Source of the DNA: Ascidia mentula
Taxonomy: Eukaryota; Chordata; Ascidiacea; Phlebobranchia; Ascidiidae
Reading direction: 5' to 3'
Assembly: GCA_947561715.1 (NCBI GenBank)
Contig: OX387198.1
Location: 13,144,001 to 13,208,000 of the forward strand
DNA length: 64,000 bases
This document shows, one piece after another, positions 19,455-43,505 of the stretch. Numbering within the stretch: position 1 is the first letter of the stretch; every line of letters begins with the position of its first letter. Under the pieces are notes generated by a model that saw only the letters and a list, made by a program, of their open reading frames with translations, was not told the DNA's origin and did no database searches. The position numbers and the translations under genes are program-made.

Positions 19455-22400
19455 ATGAAGTTACTGTTTCTAATTTGCTTATACGTGGAAACAATCAACA
19501 TAGTTTCATATGCAAATTCTTACGACTACGATTATTTTGGCAACGAAACCGACTACTACGGCTACTACGGCGGAAGTAAGTTAATGCACCAAGCCGTAGA
19601 TACGAAACATAACTTTAAAACAACTGCAATCCATAGATGCACCCGACACTCTATTCATCAATTCGACCGAATCTGTGCCAACTCAAGCAATCGAAAATGC
19701 AACCGCCATTGCCACAATAACAACAACGGAGCAGACGACACAAGCAACAAACGAATCAAATACGAATACAGAAATTCTGACAACTGTCCAACCCAATACA
19801 ATACCAACAACAAACCAAGCAACTGCCGATACCAAAGTTGTAACAACGGCCGACCCTACGACAGCAGCAACAACAACAAATTTTACGGTGGAAGGTACAG
19901 TTGTAACAACAACCGAACCTACGACAACAACAGCAACAACAACAAATTTAACGGTGGAAGATGCAGTTGTAACAAAAATCGAACATACGACAACAGCAAC
20001 AACCAACGAATCAATTCAGGATACCACAGTTTTAACAGCAATTGAATCTACGACAACAGCAACAACCACAAATTTAACGGTGGAAGGTACAGTTGTAACA
20101 ACAGCCGAACCTACGACAACAGCAACAACCAACGAATCGATTCAGGATACTACAATTTTTACAATGGCCGAACCTACGACAATAGCAACAACCACAAATT
20201 CAACGGTGGAATCTACAGTTGTAACAACCGCCGAAGCTACAACAATAGCAACAACCAATGAATCAATTCAGGATACTACAATTTTTACAACGGCCGAACC
20301 TACGACAACAGCAACAACCACAAATTCAACAGTGGAAACTACAGTTGTAACAACAGCCGAACCTAAGACAATAGCAACAACCAATGAATCAATTCAGGAT
20401 ACTACAATTTTTACAACGGTCGAACCTACGACAACAGCAACAACCACAAATTCAACAGTGGAAACTACAGTTGTAACAACAGCCGAACCTACGACAATAG
20501 CAACAACCACAAATTCAACAGTGGAAACTACAGTTGTAACAACAGCCGAACCTACGATAATAGCAACAACCAATGAATCAATTCAGGATACTACAATTTT
20601 TACAACGGCCGAACCTACGACAACAGCAACAACCACAAATTCAACAGTGGAAACTACAGTTGTAACAACCGCCGAAGCTACGACAATAGCAACAACCAAT
20701 GAATCAATTCAGGATACTACAATTTTTACAACGGCCGAACCTACGACAACAGCAACAACCACAAATTCAACAGTGGAAACTACAGTTGTAACAACAGCCG
20801 AACCTACGACAATAGCAACAACCAATGAATCAATTCAGGATACTACAATTTTTACAACGGCCGAACCTACGACAACAGCAGTAACCACAAATTCAACAGT
20901 GGAAACTACAGTTGTAACAACAGCCGAACCTACGACAATAGCAACAACCAATGAATCAATTCAGGATACTACAATTTTTACAACGGCCGAACCTACGACA
21001 ACAGCAGTAACCACAAATTCAACAGTGGAAACTACAGTTGTAATAACAGCCGAACCTACGACAATAAAAATAACCAACGAATCAATTCAGGATACCACAG
21101 TTGTAGGAAAGGTCGAGCCTACGACCACTGCAGCAACCCCAAATTCAACAGTTGAAACTACAGTTGCAACAACAGTCGAACCTACGAAAACAGCAGCAAC
21201 CACAAATTTAACCGTGGACGCTACAGTGGTAACAACGGCCGAACCTACGACAATAGCAAGAACTTCTAATTCAACGGTGAATACAACAGTTGTAACCACA
21301 GTTGAGGAAGCGACAATGGCAACAAGCAACGAATCAACTACAGCCACTGCGGTTGTAACAACGGTCGTACCTACGACAATGGCAACAACCTACGAATCAA
21401 TTACGAATACTACCTCAATCGTTTCAACATCTCTAAATCAATTTACTTCCGTTATGATGTCTAGAAAAACGTCTTCGACTGTTCAAATAGGTATTAATTC
21501 AAATTTTCTTCACCCAACTATTAGTAGGTGTTTTTGCGGTGAATTTATTCCGCAGAATTACCACCCCAGCCACTTCCTGGTGCGCAACCGAGTGTTGAAA
21601 TTAATCAGATGTTTACTGGTGTGCCGAGAACGAACGGGTTTGCTGTTGAAAATCCCTGTGTGTCTTTTGAAAGCCTGTTTGGCAATTCTTTAGGAACAAA
21701 TTCATCAGTGGAACTTGTAATACGAGAAGTTGGTGCACCACCAGGCAAGTCTTACTAATACCAATGTGTTTTAAAAGTGAAGTAATTCATTTCGTAATTT
21801 TATTATTACCAAACATAACTTAAAAGAGGTTTTTTTTTCAAACTCATTTCTACGATATTTCAGGGGTATTGATTGGATTTGATAATTTTGGGCCTATATG
21901 ACGTGGTTTATGTGGGAAAGTTTGCACAAATTTCAATTTCTTTATTTACGTGCGTAAATATTTTGGATAGCTTCCCTTCTAATTTAAAGATGGATGTGAA
22001 TTATCGTCCAAAAAAATTTTTTTTTTTTTTGATTTTTGAGGTATATATACTTGAAGTATTCGTGCTTGTTTACAAAAGACGCTTAGACACTTTGGTTGAC
22101 GTCCTAAAGAGTCGCAGCACAGATTGCAAAACTGTTTTCCTTTTCTTAAAAAAATGCGAAAAGATGGCTGAAGAAAAAACTTTTAGAACAGTGCAAGAAG
22201 AAACTCTCGGCACTGTTTATTTTTTGTAAACTTTTGCCTTCGCTTGGGGCTAAGCCCTACTTCCTGTGTTTCAGCAGGTTCCACAATCGGCACGTGGGCA
22301 AGTTCAATTCTTCAAAATCCGATTCCGAGTTTTGTAGCTGGAATTGTAAGCTGCACTAGATTATCGTCAAGAAAAAGAAGATCCCTGACTGGTGACGGTC

Positions 22401-25400
22401 GATATGTTATTGGTGAATCCACATTACGATTTTTTATTCCTTTTTCCAGTTTCCACAACTTTCATTTACAAAGTACATGTGAAATAATTTACAAGTTTTA
22501 CTAAAGGACAAAATTCATCATGTGATCGCAGTGATGAAAGTCGTATTTGTAATGGACCGCTTCCAGCGGAAAGATCATTCCAGGTCGCCTTTCGTTCCAA
22601 TAGAGGTGGCATCGTGTCTTCTCTGACGAATTTCTCTTCGCCTATTAGTACTGAGCGTAAGTAAAGCACTATCAACTTTCCACAACGTAAAATATATCAA
22701 TGATACATTGGAAGTTGGAAACACAAATTGCCATTTTAATTGTACCATATTCAGTCTAACGAATAGGTGCATCAAGGGCCATGTAAGTACAAAGTGAGCA
22801 GAGGTAGTGTTTACACTACAGTTTAATTTATTTGTTATAATTAACGCGTGAAAGCTGTAACCTAAAAGCAAACACAAATTTGCCATGAAACCAAATTTCA
22901 CTGCAGTGTAAACAGTGTTCATTAGATTTACATTGAATCCAAAATGCCGAATTTTAGCCCTCCGTGCCACTTCCAAGCTAAGATGCTTCTCAATTATTTC
23001 CAGCTTACTGCTTCGCCGAAACATGCCACATTGGTACAACATGCAAGTTAGTAAATCCAAAAACCGACCCACCGCTATTACTTGAAATCAGCGCTAGCGG
23101 ACTACCAGTTGATGAAAATGGGAATCATGTCAATCTCTCATTTATTGAACAGCGCTGTGCATGTGAAGTAGACACTGACTGTGCGCGTAGGTATCTTTGC
23201 TATACTTCGTTTGCTCGTGTACTACAGTATTGATTGCAATTGTGAAAAATTCACAAATTTTTTTAGCCGCCTGTGCTACTACAGTATTGATTGCAAATGG
23301 AATGAAGTACAACTTTTCAAGGAGCTTTGTTGGATCGCAACAGTACTCAGAAAACCGTTGTCAGTATACAAGTAAGAAAGTCGGCTATTTTGTGACCTTG
23401 CGAATACAGTGCTTGAAATACAGATTAGTCTGTGATTAGAAACACGGTAAAATTACTTGAAAGTCTACGTCTTATTGCGTAGACGACCAAAATGTTGTTT
23501 CGCGCTAATATTTGAACCAAGTAAAAATGTCTTTAGGTTTGAAACACCCTTTCTAACGAATCGAATCATATAGAAGCAATGTATAAAAACTTTGCGTTTT
23601 TATGCGCTTGCAAATAATATTTAATTTTCGTCACATATCACACATTAGAATGAAAACAGAATGAGTCATAAACCCAGAGTTAGTAGAAATTAATTTTACA
23701 TTGTTTCTGTACAGATCAACCTTTAGCACTGGCTCAATGTGTCCAGACTGAACTATCTGGATTTTCCTTTGGATTTTACGTTCAGTCGACCTTGACTGTA
23801 ATCGCGTGCAGACAGGACACTATTTCTGTGTTTGTGGATTTAGTAAGTTGTCGAATTTATTATGGTTGGTTTGCTTATGTACCTTCATAAAGTCTAAAGG
23901 CTTTGGTTAGTTTTGTTAAAAACGCAAAAAAACTTTTGACATGGAATATGCCACGGGAGTAGTGAACTTCTTGATTGTGGCTATCTTGTATAAACATTTC
24001 AAGGAGTTTTGATATTTTCCAGACCGTGTCCGCCACGGGCACATTCTTGTCTCGCTTTGCAAAGTATTTTGTCTCGAACAATAACATTTTAGTTCAACTA
24101 AAATACATAAAACGTATACATCGTACTGCAGTATTTAATAGCTAAAATTCATGGCGTTAGTCATGACATATGGGATTATTTGTATTAACTTTCAAGAACC
24201 TTTCCGACATAAACACGACCCAACTGGAAGATGCTTTGGTGGAATTAGATGTTCGAACTTCCGACGTACAGGTGTTAAATGCGATGGATGTGAATGCGAC
24301 AGTGACATTCATTCTCAACATTGCGGCTGACCCAGATGTTGAGGTTAGTGTTTCAATCAGATAAAGGAGATTACTTTGTTCAATGATTTTTGGATAATTA
24401 TCAATTTTTCATTTTAAAATAATACACAGCAAACAACAGTCCAAATTTAAACATTATGTGCGTAGGTTGAAATATGACGTTCTGTTTGTAGATCACACAT
24501 GAATCTTACGAAAGCACGATCGGGATAGCAAATCACGTGACTAGTTTTCTGAACATCAGCAACAACGACCAAGAGCTGCCTTCAAGCTTTGTACAAGCGC
24601 TTACTTCCCTTGCATTTCAAATAGTGTTTCCGACAAATCAGACAACATTAAACATCACAACGTCTAGCATTAATGCACAAGTAAGGACCATTTACTACAT
24701 TAAGCCCGGTTCGGTCGTTTTAAACTGCTTCGTATTGTAATGTTTTAGAGTAGTGTAAAGGGAAAGATTAAATATGAGGTTTTCTTCTTCATTCTGCCTT
24801 TTTCCGCACCCGTTGCCGGGCACAAGAATACAGATCGAGCTTTTACTAAGGGAATCGTACGAGTTTATTATAATGGAACGGATAAAAACCGTGGAATTGT
24901 AGATGGTAAAACTGAGAATAAAAATATTGGTGTGTAGACGAAGTGCTTTCTTCACATGCTAAGAGTGCATAACCTAAATACGAAAGGGTGTGTAGTAGAT
25001 TAGACTTAAAAAAATCACCCAAATAAAAACAATGGAAACATAAAACTATAAAGCAATAATTTTCATGTTCTTTCATAATTTAGGTTCTCGACGTGCAGGT
25101 TGTTGAAGAACCTATAACGTTTGCACCAGAATACATTAACGAAGAACTAGAGTTTGAATCGCCAGCCTCAATCACTCTTCCAACAGAGGTTTTTGCCGAT
25201 GCCAGCTTTGACAGAAATTATCAACAACGAATTGTGTTTCTCTTGAACACTAATCCAATTCTTTTTCCTTCGCAAGAAAATCCCAAAGTTGTAAGGATAC
25301 TTCATTGAACTAACTAAATTTACAACACAAAGCCATAAGCACCGTTGCCATTGTGATGCCATAACAATACACAGTTGTTCATGTTTAAATATTTTTACAT

Positions 25401-28400
25401 TAATTAAATTATTGCCTATAACTGTTCCATTCATTTTATTCTGTAACAAAACATAAGTTGCAATCCTTGAACCACTAGGAAACATTAAGTTTGGGATAAA
25501 TTATGCTTTTGTCTTTTATACATAAATAAGGTCATATCTGCTGCCGTGCGCAGACCGAATGGGTCTAGGCCCATTTCCAACCTAGAAGATCCCGTTGAAA
25601 TATCCTTTCAGGAGGATTCAGAAGTCGGAATGAGGCAAGATGACAATTTGCAAGTTCGTTTCTTTGTTTTTAAAATTTCACATAAAATAGAGAGTTACAC
25701 TTACGGTAAGACTGCACATCTCTGACAACTGACATTAAGTTTGACTGAATCAATGTCACGGTCACAATTGGTAGCGATCCGCTTAACCATGCAAATTAAA
25801 TGTTGCTAAAACGCTATCTTAGTGTTAACAGTTACAAACAACTCTTACAGTAGAGGTTATTTGAGATTTTGGGCGAATTTTCCATGACAAGCTGTGTTTT
25901 CTTTCAATTGTTGCACTGATAAAAGTACAAAAATTGAATTTACGTACAAAAAATTTTTTTTAATTGCACCTTGTAACATTTTCTCATGGATGCCTGCGTC
26001 ATCGGTTTGAACGTTGGGAACCACTGTATTGGCTCGAGTGTAATCATTATGTTGCATAAAGGGTGTTAAATTGCTGCTGTGCTTATTTAGGCAGTTTACG
26101 TTGATCAGTCGTGCGTATTTTGGAACTTCTCCACCGAATCGTGGTCCACCACCGGTTGTTGTTTGGTTCCAGGAAGCAGGCCGCCTCTCTGTGAATGTAA
26201 CCACCTCACCAATTTCGGTTTACTGGTGGTAAGTGCTTTTTACCACACTACGTATTTTTAAACACTTCTTGCTAAACTATATACGAGTTTAAATGTTGCA
26301 GGTGAATTTTGTTTGACTAGATGTTATTGTCAAAGTATCACAAACAGTTTGATTTTTTTTAGAACAGTCGCAAAGTCCAAGCTCATGTATCCTTACAATA
26401 CGTGACGTACGTTGGTGCTTCACTATCAATCATATGCCTGCTTGCAACTTGTGTAATTCTCCTCGTTTCCAGGTAATGAACTGGATTATCGTAAATTACA
26501 AAATACGCCCAAGCTCCAAAGCTATACAGTAGACATTAACTTACATACATTGCATGATATTGTTCTGCATGGAATTCGAGCGGATTTTCTTTAATAAAGC
26601 ATTAAAACTTATGCTTAGCATTACCTACATGAAACGTTTGTTAGTCCAGACTCTAAATAGAATTTGCTGTGTCCTAACCTGCCCAACTGCTATGCAGAGA
26701 AATGCGTCGTCGTCGTCCAATGAAAATGTTAATTCACCTGTCTGTCTCTCTCGCCGTTGCGTACTTCGTCTTTGTGACTGGCGCCGATAATCGACAGAAT
26801 GACGCGCTGTGTGTCACTAGCGTCATCTTGCTGCATTACTTTCTTCTTGCCGCGTGGTGCTGGATGGCGGTGTACGCTCACTATCTTTACCGGTCGATAG
26901 TCCAGGTAACAGTAAGCAAAATGTGTCAAGATTTGAAGTGTAAAATTGTAAACTAAGAGTCTACAAGTTGTACATATTACTAAGCCAAGCACATACAAAA
27001 CAAGGTAATATCGCAGCACAATTCTTGTCAAAATTGATGGTATAAGTTGAGCAACACGAAAAACTTAATGTTTTCAAAGGTTTTTCTGGTTTCTGGTGAC
27101 AACTACGTCAGTAAGGCAGCCATCGCATCGTACCTCACGCCTTTGGCAGTCTTGCTTATTAATATAATTGCTGTTGTTGCTACTGCTGAAACGCCAAACG
27201 TGCCCCCAGTTTGTGGGGAAGGTTAGTTATGTGTTAATGTACTACTGTTTGCATACGGACAAGGTCAGTGCCGTAAGGAACAACCACTTACAATTTGAGA
27301 AGTAATAATATGTAAAAATATAGCAAGTACTTTCGTAAAAGTCAATCTGGGAACATGTTTTGCAATAACATTGGTGCCTGCACAGTTATAGTGGGATGTA
27401 ATTGAACATTTTTAATCATCTGTATTTAACATTAAACTAGGGCCGTCGATAATATTATGTCCTATTTAAAGATTAATTAAAATATAGCAATAAATGCATA
27501 ATAACTTCTTATCGTTTTGATTCCATATAAAAGTTTTTTGTATGGCACACTCTTTACTCTGCCTTGTGTACAGATCCTCCAGCAGCATTTATTCATTCGT
27601 ACCTAGCTGAAAACATGTGTTGGATACATGGATATTCGCTCTTCTTTTCCTTTCTGCTTCCAGTGGGAGTTCTTCTGCTTTTCAACTTCACTATATTCGT
27701 GCTGACTATCAGGGCTTTAGTCGCGCGACGACGTAATTTAAACGTAAGTGTCAGTTTTCTGGTACCAGGGCAACAAGTTTTGTGAGAACAAACAATTGTA
27801 TTTTGGCACACAATGACAATATTACCAATTTCTGTGAAGTGTATGTGTTCAATTATAGTCTATGACAACCCAAGTTGCCACAACACAAAGCAACCACGTG
27901 GCTGTTGCCATGTCTACAGGGACTACATTGGGCCTGGTTTGGTTTGTTGCGTTCTTTATGATGTTATCAGACAACTTGGTGTTCCTGTCGATTATGAGCT
28001 GGATATTTTCCATCGTCGCGTCTTTGCAGGTAAACAATATTTTGTCCATCCATGCAATTGGACCAAGCAAAATCTATGTGAAAATTCTACAAAATATTTA
28101 AACACTCCCTTTGATGGTGGACTGCTAGTTTAAGATGCGCGGTCTTAAAACGCCCATTGGTAATATTGCTTTCGCCGTTTTCCAACAATAACCGAAACTA
28201 ATGGTGTCTTAATCGCGCCAATAGATTTCTTTTCTTCGGGAAAGCGAACTCCTAAATTTTACACATGTTTTTGCAAATAGGGATTCCTCATCTTTTTCTT
28301 TACCTGTGCACGAAAGGGAGATGTGAGAAATTCCTGGTGGCCGCGCATGCGCAGTTGCATGTTGAGAAAACATTACGTATACAACGTATCTGCCCAGTCT

Positions 28401-28433
28401 CGTTCCACACACGCAGTTCAACAAACCGGATAA
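19455..28433 (+). CDS. Large adhesion GPCR with Thr-rich glycosylated stalk, 1541 aa
   Basis: 19-exon model: 19455-19575, 19637-21490, 21556-21744, 22275-22412, 22507-22656, 23004-23186, 23267-23371, 23715-23842, 24197-24343, 24492-24680, 25084-25290, 25531-25653, 26091-26228, 26363-26472, 26698-26905, 27080-27221, 27574-27743, 27859-28029, 28281-28433. Lengths sum to 1542 codons. Order: signal peptide MKLLFLICLYVETINIVSYA, Tyr-rich patch, Thr-rich stalk with an N-glycosylation sequon about every 21 residues, a part like the fibronectin III domain of receptor phosphatases (YVIGQ, then ICNGPLPAERSFQV), a Cys-rich part, and a GAIN domain. The GPS has CVFWNF...CCLV...CECNHLTNFGLLV and should cleave at HL/T. 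TM1-TM7 span exons 14-19, with a short basic tail. The donor at 25653 (GTTCGT) is weak. Intron 3 is GC-AG. Confidence 0.9.
19840..21420 (+). repeat. Coding minisatellite, 63-bp unit in 126-bp dimers
   Basis: About 25 units of 21 codons form the stalk of the GPCR. Two alternating unit types, ending ...NSTVETT and ...NESIQDT, make a 126-bp dimer, for example ggatactaca at 20271 and again at about 20397. Units share TTAEPTT. Each carries one N-x-S/T sequon within a Thr-rich background, so the protein would be both N- and O-glycosylated. Central dimers are nearly identical and outer ones diverged. Confidence 0.92.
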
Positions 28434-29240
28434 TTGCGTGTTGACTATAGCCTTATTATTTCTTCCCTTCGTTTTTGTGAGCATTGATGTGAACTATGTC
28501 AAGTTACTTTGTTGTTGCAATTGCTAATATTACTCATATATGTATGAACTCCGTGAAAATGTGTTTTTTTATCGTTGCAAATGTTGTCGTGTTGTATTGC
28601 AGTTGAGACGACGATGTTCCAGCTTAATCCATGGCAATTTTTTTACAGTTGCAATAAATAAACATATAAATCTTTGCGTGTACTGCAATATGTAACTCGC
28701 GGTACGAGAACTTGTGTTCTACCTCGTTGCGACTCTGTGTACGTGCCGGCAAGTTCGATCGATCAATTAATCATTAACAGTTGTATTTACAACACCATTT
28801 TCTGCAACTCGGCTCAATACATAACGCACAGATTAATGTGCAGAATGTTTGTAAGGATTTTGCTCACCAATATAGATGGTTGAAATGGATTATATCAAAA
28901 CTAAGAGAGTCTAGAAAAAGCACGAGTATTTCTGTCAGGACAGCTTGATAGAAGCATGCAGGATAGAGAAAATGACTATAGGAATCAGCCTGTTCAGGTC
29001 GGTGACTGGTGGATCTGTCTTCACGAATCAATACATTATATTTCTGAGAAACTAAAAGGAGCAAAGGACGATAAGCGCCATTGTATGATCTTAATTTTTT
29101 AACAGAAAAATTATTTTCGTCTATTGGCATCCTTAGTTTCTGTCTCATGAGAGGATGTAGGATATTAATCATTTTTTGTTACATACATTCATTCAGACAC
29201 TTTGCTTTTTATTGCACATCGCAATATTTTCGAAAATAAT
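28434..29240. other. GPCR 3' flank and esterase gene 1 upstream region
   Basis: A polyadenylation signal AATAAA at 28653-28658 probably ends the GPCR transcript. The rest shows no exon. The start of esterase gene 1 is at 29241. Confidence 0.55.
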
Positions 29241-33130
<3,890 letters not shown>

Positions 33131-33815
33131 GACAAGCCTGACCATTAACTACGCTATAATGTTGGTTTGTAATAAATACTAACATATTCCAAATTCAGTC
33201 CGTCATTCTTCACCACGCTTTATTTTGCAATAAACACTAACCAAAGCCATGTGAGTGACAGAAGATACACCATGATAAGTTCATCACACATTTACATAGC
33301 CAAGGAGCTGTAATCTGTCAAGTGGATGTGAATTAAATTGATACCTTCCCTGCAGTAACATCAAACAAAACCGACAATAGATCATCTTCATATGCTCTTG
33401 AAAGACAATTTAGGACAAGTTGTAAACTTAAAAACATTTGCAACTATTAGTAATAATAAAACCATATGTTTGCGTATGTAATATCGCTGGAAAAGTATAT
33501 GGGAGTAAACTGAGGCGTGCGTCAACTTCCGACAACAATGTTTACAAACAGTCACGAGCTATCCATCATGCTTATGTTTGGCCTTTGGCAATTACAGAAG
33601 TATCGTGTTGTTTACTGTATCAACATGATAGAATGGATGTTAGGTATGTTATACAGAAGTAAAATGACTAAAGTGGAGAACTTAGTACAACGTATACCTT
33701 ATACGCGTACATGAAACTTAATTGTTTAGCTCCTATTCTGGTTTGCAGTTCTCAATACAAGATTCACAGAAATTCATGTCGCAGAACTGTGTGTTTTGAA
33801 AGACTGTTTTATAGC
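33131..33815. other. Spacer between esterase genes 1 and 2
   Basis: AATAAA at 33171-33176 serves gene 1. No other exon seen. The frame upstream of the gene 2 start is open for about 35 codons (from 33711), but it has no counterpart upstream of the other paralogs, so it is taken as 5' UTR. Confidence 0.5.
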
Positions 33816-37192
<3,377 letters not shown>

Positions 37193-37747
37193 ACTTCATG
37201 ATTTTACATCACTAACTACGTATTTGCTTCCTAATGTGTAATGCAAAGAAACAAATATAGCATAATATTATGTTTACACATAAGGTTTGTCATAGTGTCA
37301 TTTTATTGTTTTCTGCTATATGTCTATAATTTTTTAGACTTTCCGCACTTCAAAGAATATAATAAACTCGCTCGTTCTTGTAGTTGTATTTGTCACCTTA
37401 TTTGAAGCATCATTAACGGCTTATCACCTTATTGAAAGCACGAAAAAACCTTATGAAAGCACGACAGAAATACCCATTTTTGTCATCAGATATTGATGCG
37501 CTGTCGTAGCTATACTGTAGGCGCATCCAAGGGTGCCGACACAAAAATTCACACGCAAAGTTGCAGATGTATTACAATGACATGAGTATTCCAAAAACGA
37601 TTAGCAGTAAAATTTACCGATCCAAACATTTCATCGGTAATCAATTTTGCAAATATTTAACACTAGTAGCACCATTCGTAAAGTGATTAACTTTATTGAA
37701 ACTGTTGTTTATTATGTACACTGGCTCATTTTTATATACGACTCACT

Positions 37748-37985
37748 TGCGACGTACCATCTCATCTTTTAGAGAATAGATACAAGTTTTGAACCGAAAC
37801 CGTGCCAGCTCTATAAAATAATAAAACCTGCATTATCTATGTAATATTATTGGTTTGCAATTAAAAACAGCAAACTTTCTATTCCAACTTCCTGCAGTCA
37901 TCTATCTACGCAATATCCATGAGAGAACGTACCGGGCGACACCACGATAAGTTCGTCTTACATATAAATAAACATGGGACTGTGC
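37748..37985 (+). pseudogene. Relic last exon and 3' flank of a lost gene-1-type esterase
   Basis: The stretch near 37775-37822 (agaatagatacaagtttt, then accgaaaccgtgccagctc) aligns with the end of exon 9 of gene 1 (agaacagatacaagtttt...ctgaaaccgtaccagccc). Similarity continues into the 3' flank (ggtttgcaat..., cacgataagttcgtc against catgataagttcatc of gene 1). Frame and stop are degraded: FW has become F-stop. No upstream exons remain. It shows that another gene-1-like copy once lay between genes 2 and 3. Confidence 0.75.
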
Positions 37986-39667
37986 GGGATTTGCAAACTC
38001 GTAGTCATTTATAGTGACTTTTTTCGATAAAAAAAATCATTGGACAGTCAATTGTTTCAAAATAAAATCTTGCTTTTAATAACATTAAACAAAATGGGAT
38101 GACAGGTCATTTTCGCATGCGCTGTCAGTCAAATTAAATCAAGTTGTACACTATAAAACCTTCGTGACTATCGGCAATAAAAGGTGTAGAACATATCATT
38201 TTTTTTGCCGAATATACAACTTAATTCGTTGTTACGTAATAACTTACGTCATTCACTTCACATGGACAATAAACTGTGTGTGATTAATTGCGTGCGAGGC
38301 GCTAGACTGTCAAGGGAATGTTATTTTGACTAGAGATGTCTTGTTTGAGGCGTTAACTTTGAACTTGGTTCAAATTGATTTTCTGTTTACTTAAACGCAC
38401 CTGCAGTTTTGCCTTGGTTTGCTGTTTTGCGTCAGTAGTTTTCCTGTCCAAGCATTTTTCTTGAAAAATGAACGTCGCGTGGTTGAAGGCCTCATCGCCG
38501 TTTTCATGTTCTGACTAACCTTTCTGACTTGCCATTCATTTCGTAATGTGAGTGTTACGCTTCTTAAATAAACGCTCTCCTTGGTTCTCAGGACGCTGCA
38601 TTCACGGCCAACCACAAGCCTGTTCCAGCAAAACCGTTTTGATAATATCTTGTTCATAAAAATTCAAAAAATACCACAGACGAATCACAATCTGCCAAAA
38701 ACGGTCTGCCCTCGGTTTTTCTTAGCGTCTCGTGTTAGTCTGGTTTTATCTTTTGTCTCGCCAGTCATTTGCCCAACAGTGTCACGTGAGAGGAAGGGAG
38801 CTAGCGCTGCGGTATAAAATCAACGTGCGGTGACTGGTGCGTTCGAGACACTTCGTAAGTAAAAATAAATCAATACAAAACATTTAAGTGAACAGGTGGA
38901 AGGTGAAATAACAAAAGGTGAAAAAAAAAACGTGGCGTAAAAGAATACGTGATATAACAAAAGCGTGCAACTTGAAAATGAAACGGAACAAGTGGGCAAG
39001 TTCTTTGGCGCTACACGAGCACGTGTTCATGTAAAACTTAGAAAGTTTTTGACATTATTTTCTTCGAATATGCATAAAAACCCGTAATGATCGACCAAAA
39101 ACCAGATGGACTTTTGTTGATTGCAGCGAATTAACCTATTGTAACTAAATATGATAGACAACATAAGTTGTAGCAGAATAGTTTGTAAATGAAAAGGTTT
39201 AGAAAAGTTCTGTGAAAGGAAGTTAACTTATTTGTTTGTCAATCCCTAAAAGTAAACTCACATAAACGTGACAAAAAACTCGTCATATTCGCTTGACGCG
39301 AATTGGCGTTAACTCCGACATGAACAAAGCGTGATTTAGTTAAGACGTGACTTGAAGCGACTTCCCTTTATTTTGGTTATACACCACCTCGAGCTATTCA
39401 TCATCTAAATGATCGACCTTCCATATATAGTTGCAGCATCGTGTTGTGTGACCACCGGCAGCAACATACGGTTTTAAGGGAAGTTAGGGATGTTGTACGG
39501 TACTAAAAATCTGTAATGTTTTAGAAGCGCTGAAACCCAAGACCCAAGGAATATTTTTCTGCAATAATTACTCATAGCGTGTGAAATAAATTGTGAAATC
39601 TCGGTGGCGGATTTTCACTCTCTGCAGAGAACGTGTTTGCTGTTTGTTTTCAAGACTGCATGACATC
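37986..39667. other. Upstream region of esterase gene 3
   Basis: No coding exon recognised. It contains a TATA-like promoter and a possible noncoding first exon near 38813-38854 (listed separately). Confidence 0.45.
38783..38856 (+). promoter_or_regulatory. Candidate TATA promoter with E-box and 5' splice donor
   Basis: CACGTG at 38783-38788 and TATAAAA at 38813-38819 are followed about 36 bases later by a strong donor, CTTC|GTAAGT (GT at 38855). This spacing suits a short untranslated first exon spliced to the start exon of esterase gene 3 at 39668. No transcript data are available; other paralogs show no obvious equivalent. Confidence 0.35.

Positions 39668-43505
<3,838 letters not shown>

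Noticed and set aside
19683-21347. Val-rich minus-strand frames opposite the Thr repeats
   Set aside because: They are the reverse complement of ACA/ACG-rich codons; openness follows from the repeat composition.
22501-22560. LDL-receptor class A domain (CDRSDES)
   Set aside because: Only the short Asp/Glu motif fits; the other cysteines of the class A domain are absent and a fibronectin-III-like fit is better.
22575-23072. 165-codon minus-strand frame inside the large GPCR gene
   Set aside because: It overlaps two well-supported plus-strand exons (22507-22656 and 23004-23186) and has no recognisable domain.
33711-33815. Upstream in-frame extension of esterase gene 2 as a signal peptide
   Set aside because: No paralog has a similar extension and the stretch is basic rather than hydrophobic; taken as 5' UTR.
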